A stretch of 43,299 nucleotides of DNA from Pseudarthrobacter oxydans (GCF_013314975.1 NZ_JABTYH010000038.1:1-43299), one strand, 5' to 3'. Shown: positions 1-9,400, numbered from the stretch's first letter. Program-made: numbers and translations. The notes: a model not told the origin generated them from the letters alone.

Positions 1-449
1 CCCTCCTCGCTCAGGTGGCGCTCGGCGTCGGCCACTTGCTGGAAGACGGACTCGGCGCGCCTGCGGACGGACGCCGCACCTACCGGGACCGGGCCCACGG
101 CGAGCCGGAGCATGGCGGCCGCCTCGGCCGTGGTGGCCAGCGAGTTGCCGGCTTTGGACAGGGCACGGTGCACGCCGGCCAGGCCAACGGGAATATCCAG
201 GCCTTCATTCGGTGAACGCCGCTGCGCTTCCATGCAGACCAGCCGTACCCTTTCGAGGAGGGCAGCAAGCTCGTTGGCGATCTCAAGCAGCTCGCCGTAG
301 AGCTGGTCGTCCTCGACGCCTTCGAGGACCTGGTGGAAGCGGTCCAGTCCCCGCTGGAAGCGGTCGTGGGCCCGGCGCCACAGTCCCTTCCCCAGTTCCG
401 CATCATCCTTGCGCCCCTGCCTGGCGGCGCTGAAAAAGCCCAAGCGCAC
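1..449 (-). CDS. Hypothetical helical protein, C-terminus cut by the window edge
   Basis: I do not recognise a named family. About 149 codons are visible, reading leftward off the window. The protein is rich in Ala, Glu, Leu and Arg and looks almost entirely alpha-helical, with no signal peptide or membrane segment in the visible part. It starts 2 nt after the bpa stop, so the two are almost certainly co-transcribed. The start is either GTG at 449 or TTG at 443. The TTG has the better Shine-Dalgarno-like AAGGG, about 5 nt upstream and overlapping the GTG. Close coupling to Bpa hints at a role tied to the proteasome or simply shared expression; that is inference only. No catalytic motif can be seen. 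Confidence 0.75.
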   Translation of the reverse strand, partial: MRLGFFSAARQGRKDDAELGKGLWRRAHDRFQRGLDRFHQVLEGVEDDQLYGELLEIANELAALLERVRLVCMEAQRRSPNEGLDIPVGLAGVHRALSKAGNSLATTAEAAAMLRLAVGPVPVGAASVRRRAESVFQQVADAERHLSEE

Positions 450-451
450 CC

Positions 452-1084
452 TTACAGGTATTGTCCGGGACCGTGGTCCGGGTCTTCCCGCTGGCCTGGC
501 CGCGCGGAATTGCCGGAGCGCGAACCTGCGGCGGCCCTTTGAGGCTCACCGTTTTCCCCAATCACCACGCCGGGGGCAATCATGGTTCCCGGCGGCAGCT
601 GGCGCAGCTGCATCTGCGCGGCCGCGTGCTCACGGGCCGCGTGCTGGGCGGCAATGGCCGTCTGGATCCCGTGGAACAACCCCTCAAGCCACCCCACGAG
701 CTGGGCCTGGGCTATGCGCAGTTCAGCGTCCGAGGGAGTGCCGTCGTCGGAGAAGGGAAGGCTGATCCTGTCCAGCTCTTCCACCAGCTCCGGCGCAAGT
801 CCGTCTTCCAGCTCTTTGATCGAGCGCTCGTGGATTTCGGCCAGCCTGCCCCGGGCAGCCTCATCCAGGGGTGCGGACTTCACTTCCTCCAGGAGCTGCC
901 TGATCATGGTTCCGATCCGCATCACTTTGGCCGGCTCATCCACCAGGTCCTGAAGGTTGCTCCCCTTGGGCCTCATGCCCTCAGGAGGGCCGGGGTGGGC
1001 GTGCACCGGCGGCTGCCGGTCGTCAATGGGAGTGCCTTCTACCGGGAGGTCCTCAGCTGGCTGAGTGTCTTGTGGATCGCTCAT
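452..1084 (-). CDS. bpa: Bacterial proteasome activator Bpa (DUF2587)
   Basis: This 210-residue cytosolic protein matches the ATP-independent activator that docks on the actinobacterial 20S proteasome and opens its gate for unfolded substrates. The key evidence is the last four residues, GQYL, the HbYX-like docking tail of Bpa. The conserved central helical region runs from about residue 40 (GSNLQDLVDEPAKVMRIG) to about 150. An acidic, proline-rich N-terminus and a disordered Gly/Arg/Pro tail flank it. The family is usually about 170-180 residues; the extra length lies in these two tails. The ATG at 1084 is inside a perfect 14-bp inverted repeat, listed separately. The genes for the proteasome core itself are not in this window. 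Confidence 0.93.
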   Translation of the reverse strand: MSDPQDTQPAEDLPVEGTPIDDRQPPVHAHPGPPEGMRPKGSNLQDLVDEPAKVMRIGTMIRQLLEEVKSAPLDEAARGRLAEIHERSIKELEDGLAPELVEELDRISLPFSDDGTPSDAELRIAQAQLVGWLEGLFHGIQTAIAAQHAAREHAAAQMQLRQLPPGTMIAPGVVIGENGEPQRAAAGSRSGNSARPGQREDPDHGPGQYL

Positions 1085-1111
1085 GCGTTCATACTCTCAT
1101 GAGCGATCCAC
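1072..1111 (-). promoter_or_regulatory. Perfect 14-bp inverted repeat across the bpa start codon
   Basis: The plus-strand arm GTGGATCGCTCATG (1072-1085) is exactly complementary to CATGAGCGATCCAC (1098-1111), with a 12-nt spacer. In the bpa mRNA the right side of the hairpin contains the AUG and the first codons (AUG AGC GAU CCA C), so the start would be paired. A purine run GAGAG, the only candidate ribosome site, lies in the loop. It could be a translational switch or a DNA operator. No partner is known. Confidence 0.6.
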
Positions 1112-1162
1112 CCGCGACCCACCGGACGAACCCACCTGACGGTTTGTCCGCTGCAAGCTCAA

Positions 1163-1366
1163 TCAGCAGCACCGGCCCTGCGGATTGCTGTCCTGGCGGT
1201 CTGTCCGGTCACGCCAAAACTCCCTCTCCGTGAGTGGCGCATCCACGTGGCCGGCCGCCCTGTGGTGCTCCAGATACTTGGCGTACGCATCCGCGCCCAG
1301 GACGCCGCCGAAATACCGGGCAACGCCCCGGACTCCCCGCGTCAGCACAGCCAGTCCCGCTGCCAT
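1163..1366 (-). CDS. YbdD/YjiX family small protein (DUF466)
   Basis: This small protein of 67 residues matches YbdD/YjiX proteins, which are encoded directly after CstA-type transporters and are thought to be needed for their activity. The family pattern is visible in YFGG...YAKYLEHHRA and in the charged C-terminal segment LTEREFWRDRTDRQ. The last residues, GRCC, end in a Cys pair common in this family. Its ATG overlaps the cstA stop by one base (TGATG), so translational coupling is expected. It is cytosolic, with no membrane segment. Confidence is high because length, sequence and position all agree. Confidence 0.93.
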   Translation of the reverse strand: MAAGLAVLTRGVRGVARYFGGVLGADAYAKYLEHHRAAGHVDAPLTEREFWRDRTDRQDSNPQGRCC

Positions 1367-3666
1367 CAGTGGTGGCCACCCCTTTCGAACCTCAGCTCAG
1401 CCGGCACCTTGTCCCACTCCGCCATCAGCTCGCGCTCGGCGGGTGTGGGGATAATTCCGGCAGGGGCGAAGACCCGCGACGGGAGGGCAGGGTCCTCGTT
1501 GTCCTGGACGGCGGTGCCGTCCGCGCGGTTGCGGAAGGCCCTGGCCGTGGCGAGCAACGCCGTCGCGATCACGATAATGCTGAGCACCACGAAGATCACG
1601 GAGAGCCAGCCCTGGATGGCCGTGTTCCGCACGACGGCCTCCATGGCCGCCACGGATTTCGCCGTCCCAAACTCCGTCTTCCCTTCTGCGAGGGCCTTGC
1701 TGAACGCCGCGTTGTTGGCGAAGTAGCCCACCGCGGGCGTGGACGAGAAGATCTTCTGGTAGCTCGCGGTGATGGTCACCACGGCAGCGAAGCTGAGCGG
1801 CAGGGCAACGATCCACAGGTACTTGAACGTGCCGCGCTTCGCCACGATGGCAAGGCACACGGACAACGCGATTGCCGCGAGCAGTTGGTTGGCAATGCCG
1901 AACAGCGGGAACAGCGTGTTGATGCCGCCCAGCGGGTCGGTGACGCCCATCAGCAGCACCGCGCCCCAGGCCCCCACCATGATGGCGGTGCAGAGCCAGG
2001 CGCCGGGCCGCCAGGAGTGCTCCTTGAACTTGGGGACAAAGTTTCCGATCGAGTCCTGCAGCATGAAGCGGGCAACGCGGGTGCCGGCGTCCACGGCGGT
2101 GAGGATGAAGAGGGCTTCGAACATGATGGCGAAGTGGTACCAGAAGGCCATCATGGCGGTACCGCCAACGAACTGCTGCATGATGTGCGCGAGGCCCACA
2201 GCCAGGGTGGGAGCACCGCCGGTGCGGGACACGATGCTTTCCTCACCCACATTGGCTGCTGTCTGGGACAGGAACTCCGGGGTGATGTTTACCCCGGCGA
2301 GGCCCAGGCTGTTGACCCAGGTGGCTGCTGTTTCCACCGTCCCGCCGGTCAGCGCGGCCGGTGAGTTCATGGCGAAGTAGAGTCCGCGGTCGATGGAAAT
2401 CGCGGCCACCAGGGCCATGATGGCCACGAATGACTCCATCAGCATGCCGCCGTAGCCAATGAACCGGGTCTGGCGTTCCTTTTCGACGAGCTTCGGGGTG
2501 GTGCCGGACGAGATCAGGGCGTGGAAGCCGGACAGGGCACCGCAGGCGATGGTGACGAACAGGAACGGGAACAGGGCCCCCGGGAACACGGGTCCGTTGT
2601 CCCTGCTGGCAAATTCACTGAAGGCGGGGACGGTGATCTCCGGGCGGACCACGATGATGGCCAGCGCGAGCATCACGATGACGCCGATCTTCATGAACGT
2701 TGAGAGGTAGTCCCGGGGTGCCAGGAGCAGCCACACGGGCAGGATGGCGGCAATGAAGCCGTAGACGATGAGCCCCCACGCGATGGTGACCTTGTCCAGG
2801 CTGAAGATGTCAGCGCCCCACGGGGTTTCGGCCACGATGCCGCCGCCGACAATAGCCGCCATCAGCAGGACGAAGCCGATCAGCGACACTTCCATGACCT
2901 TGCCGGGCCGGAGGTAGCGGAGGTAGACGCCCATGAACAGGGCGATGGGGATGGTCAAACCCACGGAGAAGACACCCCACGGGCTTTCGCCCAGGGCATT
3001 GACAACGACGAGCGCGAGGATGGCCACGATGATCACCATGATCAGCAGGGTGGCAATGAGGGCCGCCGTGCCGCCGATCACGCCAAGCTCCTCGCGTGCC
3101 ATCTGGCCCAGGGACCTTCCACCGCGCCGCATGGAGAAGAACATCACCAGGTAGTCCTGGACAGCGCCGGCAAGGACGACGCCGATAATGATCCAGATAG
3201 TGCCGGGCAGGTAGCCCATCTGGGCTGCAATGACAGGACCCACCAGCGGTCCGGCGCCGGCGATGGCGGCGAAGTGGTGGCCGAACAGGACATTGCGGTC
3301 AGTCCGGACGTAGTCCTTGCCATCGGCCTTGTACTCGGCCGGCGTCGCACGGCGGTCGTCAGGCCGGGTGATGTAGCGCTCAATAACCTTGGAGTAGAAG
3401 CGGTAGCCGATGAGGTAGGTGCACACCGAGGCAAAGACGAACCAGATGGCGTTGACGGTCTCTCCGCGGATGATGGCCAGCATGAACCAGGCCAAACCGC
3501 CCAGCAGGGCGATGCCTGCCCACAGCGCGATCTTCCCCGGCGTCCATTTCCGGTCTTCTGCCTCGCGGACCTCCTCATCGATGGCTGTCGGGGGCAGGGC
3601 CGGGTCAGTGGCCACCACGCCCCTTTCCCCGGATGCGTTCCTCCGTTGATCAGGCGTTTCGGCCAT
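1366..3666 (-). CDS. cstA: Carbon-starvation transporter CstA
   Basis: This is a 766-residue polytopic membrane protein of the CstA/BtsT family, which takes up pyruvate or peptides when preferred carbon runs out. After about 60 hydrophilic residues there are many hydrophobic segments separated by conserved loops, including FGHHFAAIAGAGPLVGPV and SGFHALISSGTTPK, both typical of CstA. Length fits the family (about 690-770). The start is ATG at 3666 because AAGGAGG sits 7-8 nt upstream; the reading frame stays open upstream but that extension has no support. A TAGGGT -10-like element lies at 3705-3710 on the minus strand. ybdD follows with a one-base overlap. Confidence 0.95.
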   Translation of the reverse strand: MAETPDQRRNASGERGVVATDPALPPTAIDEEVREAEDRKWTPGKIALWAGIALLGGLAWFMLAIIRGETVNAIWFVFASVCTYLIGYRFYSKVIERYITRPDDRRATPAEYKADGKDYVRTDRNVLFGHHFAAIAGAGPLVGPVIAAQMGYLPGTIWIIIGVVLAGAVQDYLVMFFSMRRGGRSLGQMAREELGVIGGTAALIATLLIMVIIVAILALVVVNALGESPWGVFSVGLTIPIALFMGVYLRYLRPGKVMEVSLIGFVLLMAAIVGGGIVAETPWGADIFSLDKVTIAWGLIVYGFIAAILPVWLLLAPRDYLSTFMKIGVIVMLALAIIVVRPEITVPAFSEFASRDNGPVFPGALFPFLFVTIACGALSGFHALISSGTTPKLVEKERQTRFIGYGGMLMESFVAIMALVAAISIDRGLYFAMNSPAALTGGTVETAATWVNSLGLAGVNITPEFLSQTAANVGEESIVSRTGGAPTLAVGLAHIMQQFVGGTAMMAFWYHFAIMFEALFILTAVDAGTRVARFMLQDSIGNFVPKFKEHSWRPGAWLCTAIMVGAWGAVLLMGVTDPLGGINTLFPLFGIANQLLAAIALSVCLAIVAKRGTFKYLWIVALPLSFAAVVTITASYQKIFSSTPAVGYFANNAAFSKALAEGKTEFGTAKSVAAMEAVVRNTAIQGWLSVIFVVLSIIVIATALLATARAFRNRADGTAVQDNEDPALPSRVFAPAGIIPTPAERELMAEWDKVPAELRFERGGHH

Positions 3667-3830
3667 GTCTCCTCCTTGAGATTGTTTCGCTTCTGCTGTG
3701 ACGCACCCTACCAACCCGCAGCCCCATTCCAGGGGCGTTCTGCCAGATGGCGCAGAAACCTGCGCTGAGCGGAGGGGAAGCGGCGACGAACGACGGATCA
3801 GCTTGGGGTCGCAGCCGGACCAACGCAGCG

Positions 3831-3865
3831 AAGGCCCCCGTCCGAACACTTCGGGCGGAGGCCTT
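3831..3865 (-). terminator. Probable hairpin terminator after the DUF1540 gene
   Basis: Two 16-nt arms (3831-3846 and 3850-3865) surround a 3-nt loop. In minus-strand RNA the two non-Watson-Crick positions become G-U pairs, so the stem is continuous only for that strand. There is no U-tract. It separates the DUF1540 gene from the cstA promoter region. Confidence 0.5.
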
Positions 3866-3894
3866 GGCTCGTGGGAAAAGCGTAAAGCTGCTCC

Positions 3895-4179
3895 TCAGGC
3901 GTGTGAGTAGGTGAGGCAGTCAGCGTTGTCCGCCCCGGGGCCGACATGCACCTCTGCGGCCTTGCACATCAGGTGGTCGTTGTGGACACATTCAGAGCGC
4001 TGGCAGGCTCCGACGTCGGCAAGGACTTTGGGCAGTCCGCCGTGCATGCCCGTGTCGATAAAGGTGGCGCAGTGCGCGTGGTTTTCGGCGCCGCCGACCG
4101 TGATGGCGGCAGCATTGCAGTTGGTGTGATCGTTAAAGGAACAGTTCGTTACGCTGCAGTCGGCCACGTGGGTTGCCAT
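3895..4179 (-). CDS. DUF1540 domain protein with two Cys-rich repeats
   Basis: This is a 94-residue protein with two copies of the DUF1540 pattern, at about residues 4-45 and 57-93. Each has a Cys pair near the start (CSVTNCSFN; CQRSECVHN), an Asn/His-rich stretch, a Cys-Asn/Lys-Ala-Ala step, then VGG or VGP and a final Cys. The eight regularly placed Cys with nearby His suggest metal binding, but the family's function is not established. ATG 4179 is chosen for the GGAGGAAG ribosome site just upstream; a longer frame from 4248 crosses that site and a GC palindrome. It is monocistronic. Confidence 0.85.
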   Translation of the reverse strand: MATHVADCSVTNCSFNDHTNCNAAAITVGGAENHAHCATFIDTGMHGGLPKVLADVGACQRSECVHNDHLMCKAAEVHVGPGADNADCLTYSHA

Positions 4180-4198
4180 GAGCTTCCTCCAAGTTCCA

Positions 4199-4214
4199 CC
4201 GCCCGGCCGGGCGG
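4199..4214. repeat. 16-bp perfect GC palindrome before the DUF1540 gene
   Basis: CCGCCCGGCCGGGCGG is self-complementary over its whole length and lies just upstream of the DUF1540 ribosome site, within the likely 5' leader. It could be an operator or a leader hairpin. Confidence 0.45.
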
Positions 4215-4271
4215 CTCCTGAGCCCCACGCTAAACCTGTCCACTGCAATCAAAAAGACCCAATTGTGTTGC

Positions 4272-4805
4272 CTATTTCCCCTGCGCCTGCTGGATCATCC
4301 TCGCCTCGCACAGATCCAGCCAGCGGACCTCCGCCTCGGTCTGGAAAATCAGGGAGTCCAAGACCAGAAGCCACGCCGTATCAACGCTCCGCTGGCTCGA
4401 AGCCGTCTCCCGGCGGGCTTTGGTGTAGTCCTGCAGCGCCCGGACGGAGGCCATCCGCTGGCCCTGGATGATGGCCTGGATATCGACGCCGGGCACGGTG
4501 ACAGCGAGGGCCAGCTTGATGGCCAGCTCATTGCGCGGCGGGTTGTTCCGCTCCACGGGGGCCGCGAACCACTCCCGGATCTCCGCCCTTCCGGCCGCCG
4601 TAATGCTGTACACCACGTGCCCGTTCCCGTCGTCGCCGTCCCTGGCCACCAAAGCGTCGCGTTCCAGGCGGTCCAGGGTGGTGTACACCTGTCCAATGTT
4701 CAACGGCCAGGTGTTGCCGGTGCGGTTCTCGAACTCGGCCCGCAGCTGGTAGCCGTAGCGCGGCTGGTCCTGCAGCAGGGCGAGGAGGCTATGGCGGATG
4801 GACAT
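4272..4805 (-). CDS. PadR family transcriptional regulator
   Basis: This is a 177-residue regulator. The N-terminal PadR winged helix is at about residues 3-80, with the family signature YGYQLRAEFENRTGNTWPLNIGQVY-type block followed by the wing VYSITAAGRAEIREWF. The C-terminal half is helical and likely dimerises (PadR C-terminal domain, Vir-like). ATG 4805 has AAGGAA upstream. It lies 45 nt downstream of a quinone oxidoreductase on the same strand, so the pair probably forms an operon in which PadR controls a stress- or ligand-induced reductase; that role is inference. The ligand is unknown. Confidence 0.9.
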   Translation of the reverse strand: MSIRHSLLALLQDQPRYGYQLRAEFENRTGNTWPLNIGQVYTTLDRLERDALVARDGDDGNGHVVYSITAAGRAEIREWFAAPVERNNPPRNELAIKLALAVTVPGVDIQAIIQGQRMASVRALQDYTKARRETASSQRSVDTAWLLVLDSLIFQTEAEVRWLDLCEARMIQQAQGK

Positions 4806-4850
4806 GCTGTTCCTTGTGCTCGGCGGGCAACGGTCTGCGGGGCGGAGCAC

Positions 4851-5834
4851 TCACATGAGCAGCAGGATCTTTCCTACGTGGTCACCCGTGTCGAAGTACC
4901 GGTGGGCCGCACGAACCTGGTCGAGCGGAAAGGTCTTTGCCACCAGCGGCCGCACCCGACCGTCACTGACCAGCGGCCAGACGGCCTCGCGGACGGCGTT
5001 CATAATGGCACCCTTTTCCTCCACGGGCCGCGGGCGCAGGGCCGTAGCCACCACGGCGGCCCGCTTTTGCAGCAGCTGCCCCAGATCGAGCTCCCCCTTG
5101 GTGCCGCCCTGCAGTCCGATCACCACCAGGCGTCCATAGTCAGCGAGCGCGTCCACGTTCTGTTTGAGGTATTTGGCTCCGACGACGTCGAGGATGACGT
5201 CTGCGCCTTTGCCTCCGTTCTGGCGGCGGAGGCTCTCGGGAAAATCCTCTTCGGCGTAGTTGATGGCAATGTCCGCACCCAGGAAGGCCTTCGCCGTGCT
5301 CACTTTTTCATCAGAGCCCGCGGTAGTGGCAACCCTGGCGCCGAGCGCCTTGGCCAGCTGGATGGCCATGGTGCCGATCCCGCCGGTGGCTCCGTGGATC
5401 AGGACAGTTTCACCCTCCTGAAGCTGGGCGGTCATGACCAGGTTGGAGTAGACGGTGGCGGCAACTTCGGGAAGGGCTGCTGCGGTCACCAGGTCCACGC
5501 CGTCGGGCACCCGCAGGACCTGTTCGGCACGGACGGCCACCTGCTGGGCGTAGCCGCCCCCGGCCAGCAGCGCCACCACTTTGTCCCCGAGGGAAAACGC
5601 CTTCGTGACACCGGGACCGAACCCGGCGATCCGGCCGGATACCTCAAGGCCGGGGATGTCCGATGCGCCGGGCGGGGGCGGGTAGAAACCCCTGCGCTGC
5701 TGCACGTCCGCCCGGTTGAGGCCGGCCGCGACGACATCGATCAGCACCTCTCCGTTACCGGGTACCGGGGCCTCGACCTCGCGGACCTCCAGCACTTCCG
5801 GGCCGCCCGGCTCCGAAATGTAGACGGCTTTCAT
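4851..5834 (-). CDS. NAD(P)H:quinone oxidoreductase, PIG3/zeta-crystallin type MDR
   Basis: This 327-residue cytosolic enzyme belongs to the zinc-free medium-chain reductases that reduce quinones or enones with NADPH. Visible marks are AAGLNRADVQQRRGFYPPPP (the substrate-side PIG3 signature), GLEVSGRI, the Rossmann motif GATGGIGTMAIQLAK, and DVVGAKYLKQN. Zinc-binding Cys are absent, as expected for quinone reductases. ATG 5834 has GGGAG 9 nt upstream; the frame is open 18 codons further but without a ribosome site. The padR gene follows. A short inverted repeat GTGCA-N7-TGCAC at 5865-5881 could be the PadR operator. Confidence 0.92.
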   Translation of the reverse strand: MKAVYISEPGGPEVLEVREVEAPVPGNGEVLIDVVAAGLNRADVQQRRGFYPPPPGASDIPGLEVSGRIAGFGPGVTKAFSLGDKVVALLAGGGYAQQVAVRAEQVLRVPDGVDLVTAAALPEVAATVYSNLVMTAQLQEGETVLIHGATGGIGTMAIQLAKALGARVATTAGSDEKVSTAKAFLGADIAINYAEEDFPESLRRQNGGKGADVILDVVGAKYLKQNVDALADYGRLVVIGLQGGTKGELDLGQLLQKRAAVVATALRPRPVEEKGAIMNAVREAVWPLVSDGRVRPLVAKTFPLDQVRAAHRYFDTGDHVGKILLLM

Positions 5835-5864
5835 GGAACACTCCCGTTTCTGACTGAATACTGC

Positions 5865-5881
5865 GTGCAACCAGTGTGCAC
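5865..5881. promoter_or_regulatory. Possible PadR operator (GTGCA-N7-TGCAC)
   Basis: This perfect but short dyad lies 31-47 nt upstream of the quinone oxidoreductase start, where a repressor would act. Only five bases per arm match, so it is weak evidence. Confidence 0.3.
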
Positions 5882-5941
5882 CGGACACCTTCCGGACTCT
5901 GTTTTGTTGCAGGCAAGTGCCTATGAAACACTACTTGTTGA

Positions 5942-6029
5942 GGAAGGTTGTCCGAGCGGCCGAAGGAGCTAGTCTTGAAAACTAGTGTGCGGTAACCCCG
6001 TACCAAGAGTTCGAATCTCTTACCTTCCG
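5942..6029 (+). tRNA. tRNA-Ser (anticodon UGA)
   Basis: The 88-nt cloverleaf has acceptor arms GGAAGGT (5942-5948) and ACCTTCC (6022-6028), with discriminator G at 6029. The anticodon stem is CTAGT/ACTAG with loop CTTGAAA, giving TGA at 5976-5978. There is a long variable arm as in all class II serine tRNAs, and a T-arm AAGAG-TTCGAAT-CTCTT. The 3' CCA is not encoded. A strong terminator follows 5 nt later. Confidence 0.97.
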
Positions 6030-6034
6030 CGAAA

Positions 6035-6077
6035 AAGGACCCCTGTCCGCCAGCACGCCTGGCAGACAGGGGTCCTT
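6035..6077 (+). terminator. Rho-independent terminator of tRNA-Ser(UGA)
   Basis: The 13-bp perfect stem AAGGACCCCTGTC / GACAGGGGTCCTT (6035-6047 and 6065-6077) has a smaller GCCAG/CTGGC hairpin nested in its loop. It is followed by a short T-rich stretch. Confidence 0.9.
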
Positions 6078-6482
6078 CGTTTAACCTGCGGCGGGCACCG
6101 CCGGCCCTGACGTGGCCGCCATGACGGGAACCGGTGCCGCCACGTAAATCGTCCTGGCAAATTTCCGCCGTCCCCTTCCAGCAAAGCTACTGGCCGGTAT
6201 CCTTTGTGATAGTCGGCACACTGGGGCAGATGCCGGCCACCACATACCGCCAACAGCATCACCGGAACCGGGGCTACTGGGGCTCCCGGCCGGAAGGTGG
6301 CCCGTTCCGCTGGGGAGCGTCCCGCCGAATGCACGCGCTATCAACCCTGCGTTCATTCAGCGCTGTTGTGATGTGCCGGATACCACTTGACCAGGAGCAG
6401 GATCCGGGCCCCTGTCCGTCGGTACAACCCGGACATCTTCCATTGGGTCCCCACCGGGACACCCCTATGAAAGTAAGAGCGG
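6078..6482. other. Non-coding upstream region of the nuclease gene
   Basis: This stretch of about 400 nt holds no convincing gene. The open frames in it lack a ribosome site and family-like sequence. It should contain the promoter of the nuclease gene. I see isolated -35-like hexamers (TTGTGA, TTGACC) but no well-spaced -10, and no clear direct-repeat PHO box. Confidence 0.5.
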
Positions 6483-9400
6483 ATGCATCACACACCTTGG
6501 AAACTAGCGCTGGGGACAGCGTTGTCGGCGGGGCTGCTGGCTCCCCTGGCAGCATTTCCCGCAGTTGCGGACACTACAGCCGCGGAGGTCTCACCCGCGG
6601 CAGGCACATCCCCCGTTGTCATCAACGAGGCCTACCTCAGCGGCGGCAGCACGGGCGCCGCCTACAAGAACCGGTTCCTGGAGCTTTACAACTCCTCGGA
6701 CGCCCCGGTGCGGCTGGACGGCTGGTCAGTCCAGTACCGTTCCGCAACCGGGCTCGCAGCCCCCACCACCGTGGCACCCCTCACCGGCACCATCGCGGCA
6801 AAGGGTCATTACCTGATCCAGGGTGCCAGCAACGGAACCAACGGCGCCGCCCTCCCCACCCCGGACCTCGTGGCGGGCGGCCTGAACTTCAGCGGCACAT
6901 CCGGCACCATCGTGCTCGCCAAGCAGCCCACCGCCGTCGCGCTTTCCACAGGTTCCCAGGTGGAGCCCGCAGGCGTTGCGGACCTGCTGGGCTACGGCTC
7001 CTCCAACACCTTCGAGACCGCAGCAGCTGCAGGCCCTGCGGGTACGGGCGACGCCAGGAGCCTGAACCGCAGCGGAGGTGCGGACAGCAACAGCAACGCC
7101 GCCGACTTCAGCCTCAGCACCACAATCAGTCCAACCCCAAGCGGCTCCACTGCCCCCGGGCCCGATCCCAGTCCGGACCCCACCCCGGATCCGGCCCCCG
7201 TGCCGTCCAGCACGTCGATTGCCGAGATCCAGGGCACGGGTGCGCAAAGCCCCCTCACCGGCTCAACAGTGACCACCACCGGAAAGGTCACCGCAGTCTT
7301 CCCCACCGGCGGCCTTAACGGCTACTACCTGCAGACACCGGGAACCGGCGGCGACCTGACGGCAACCAACCATGCCGCGTCGGACGGAATCTTCGTCTAC
7401 TCCCCCGCCACGGTGGCATCGGTCCAGGCCGGAGACCACGTGCAGGTGACAGGTGCCGTGGCGGAGTACTACGGGATGACCCAGCTGAACGTCACCGCGG
7501 CCGCCGGACTCACCAAGCTGGCCGAGGCCGCGCCGGAGGTCAAGGCCACGCCCTTCACACTGCCCGCCGGCGAGGCCTTCCGCGAATCCCTGGAAGGCAT
7601 GCTCCTGGCACCCCAGGGGCCGCTGACCGTCACGGACAACTACTCCCTGAACCAGTACGGCGAGATCGGCCTCGCCGGCGGAACAACGCCGCTGGTCCAG
7701 CCCACCGCCGTCGCTCCCTACGGCTCCGCCGGGTACACCGCGACGGTGGCGGACAACGCCGCCCGCGGAATCAAGCTCGACGACGGCTCCAGCACCAACT
7801 TCCTCAAGGACCCCACCACGAAGGCGCAGGTCCTTCCCTACCTGACCACGGCCGACCCGGTACGGGTAGGCTCCCCTGCCACCTTCACCACCAATGTGGT
7901 GCTGGGCTACGGCAACAATGCCTGGAAACTCCAGCCGCTGACCCACCTCACGGATACGAACAAGGCCTCTGTCCAGCCCGCAACCTTTGGGGCCACCAGG
8001 ACGGAAGCTCCCGCAGCGGTGGGCGGCAACCTCAAGATCGCCTCCTTCAACGTGCTCAACTACTTCCCCACCACAGGGGACACCCTGACCGGCTGCACCT
8101 ACTACGAGGACAGGGCCGGCAACCCGATCACGGTCCGCGGCGGGTGCGATGCCCGCGGGGCTGCCAACGCGGAGAACTTCAACCGGCAGCAGGACAAGAT
8201 CGTTTCCGCCATCTCCAAGGCCGGCGCGGATGTTGTCACGCTGATGGAGATCGAAAACTCGGCACAGTTCGGCAAGAACCGGGACGACGCCCTGGCCAAG
8301 CTGGTGGACGCCCTGAACATCGAGACGCCGGGCATCTGGGACTACGTCCGCTCACCTGCCAACGCGCCGCCGCTGAGCGACGAGGACATGATCCGCACCG
8401 CGTTCATCTACAAAAAAGCCGTGGCGGAGCCCGTGGGTGAATCCATCATCCACAACGACACCGTGGCGTTCTCCAACGCCCGCAAGCCGCTGGCCCAGGT
8501 GTTCAAGCCCGTGGGTGGCGGTGCGGGGACAGAGTTCATCGCCATCGCAAACCACTTCAAGTCCAAAGGCTCCGCTGCCACGCCCGAGGACACGGACCAG
8601 GGGCAGGGCGCATCAAACCTGGCGCGCACAGCCCAGGCGAAGTCCCTGCTGGAGTTCACCAAGTCCCTGCAGCAGTCCAAGGGCACGGACAAGGTGTTCC
8701 TGATCGGCGACTTCAACGCTTATGCCAAGGAAGACCCCATCAATGTCTTCACGGCTGAGGGCTACGTCAACCAGGACGAGAAGGCCCGCAACGCCGACGG
8801 CTCCGCCAAGCACTCCTACCTCTTCGGCGGCATGGTGGGCTCGCTGGACCACATCCTGGCTTCCCCTGCCGCCAATGCGGTGGTCACCGGGGCTGACATC
8901 TGGAACATCAACTCGGTTGAGTCCGTTGCCCTGGAGTACAGCCGCTACAACAACAACGTCACCAACTACTACGCACCGGACCAGTTCCGCGCCAGCGACC
9001 ACGATCCCGTGGTGGTGGGCCTGGACCTGCAGTCCGCTCCCGCCGCCGTTGACCTGAACTTCCTGGGCATCAACGACTTCCACGGCAGGATCGACACCAA
9101 CACGGTCCTGTTCGCCGGCACCATCGAGAAACTCCGTGCGGCGGCCGCCCCCGGCGCCACCGCCTTCCTCTCAGCCGGCGACAACATCGGCGCGTCGCTG
9201 TTTGCCTCCGCCGTCGCCAAGGACCAGCCCACCATCGACATCATGAACGCCCTGGACCTGAGGGCCTCTGCCGTCGGCAACCACGAGTTCGACGGCGGTT
9301 GGGCCGACCTGCAGGACCGCGTCATCGCCGGCGGCACCAACGCCCGGTTCCCCTACCTGGGTGCGAACGTCTACAGGAAGGGCACCACCGAGCCGGCCCT

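Noticed and set aside
4263..5972. 569-codon open frame on the plus strand
   Set aside because: It lies opposite the PadR and quinone oxidoreductase genes. The minus-strand proteins carry clear family motifs; the plus frame does not. Long antisense frames are normal at this GC content.
5930..6080. Integration site at tRNA-Ser(UGA)
   Set aside because: No integrase, no duplicated tRNA 3' end and no change in gene style is seen on either side.
6340..6390. Possible PHO box upstream of the nuclease/nucleotidase gene
   Set aside because: GTTCATT and GTTGTGA resemble half-units, but they are not spaced 11 nt apart and do not match the GTTCACC consensus well enough.
6134..7318. 394-codon plus frame overlapping the start of the nuclease gene
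   Set aside because: It is out of frame with a protein that has a signal peptide and clear domains; its own product is basic and low complexity.
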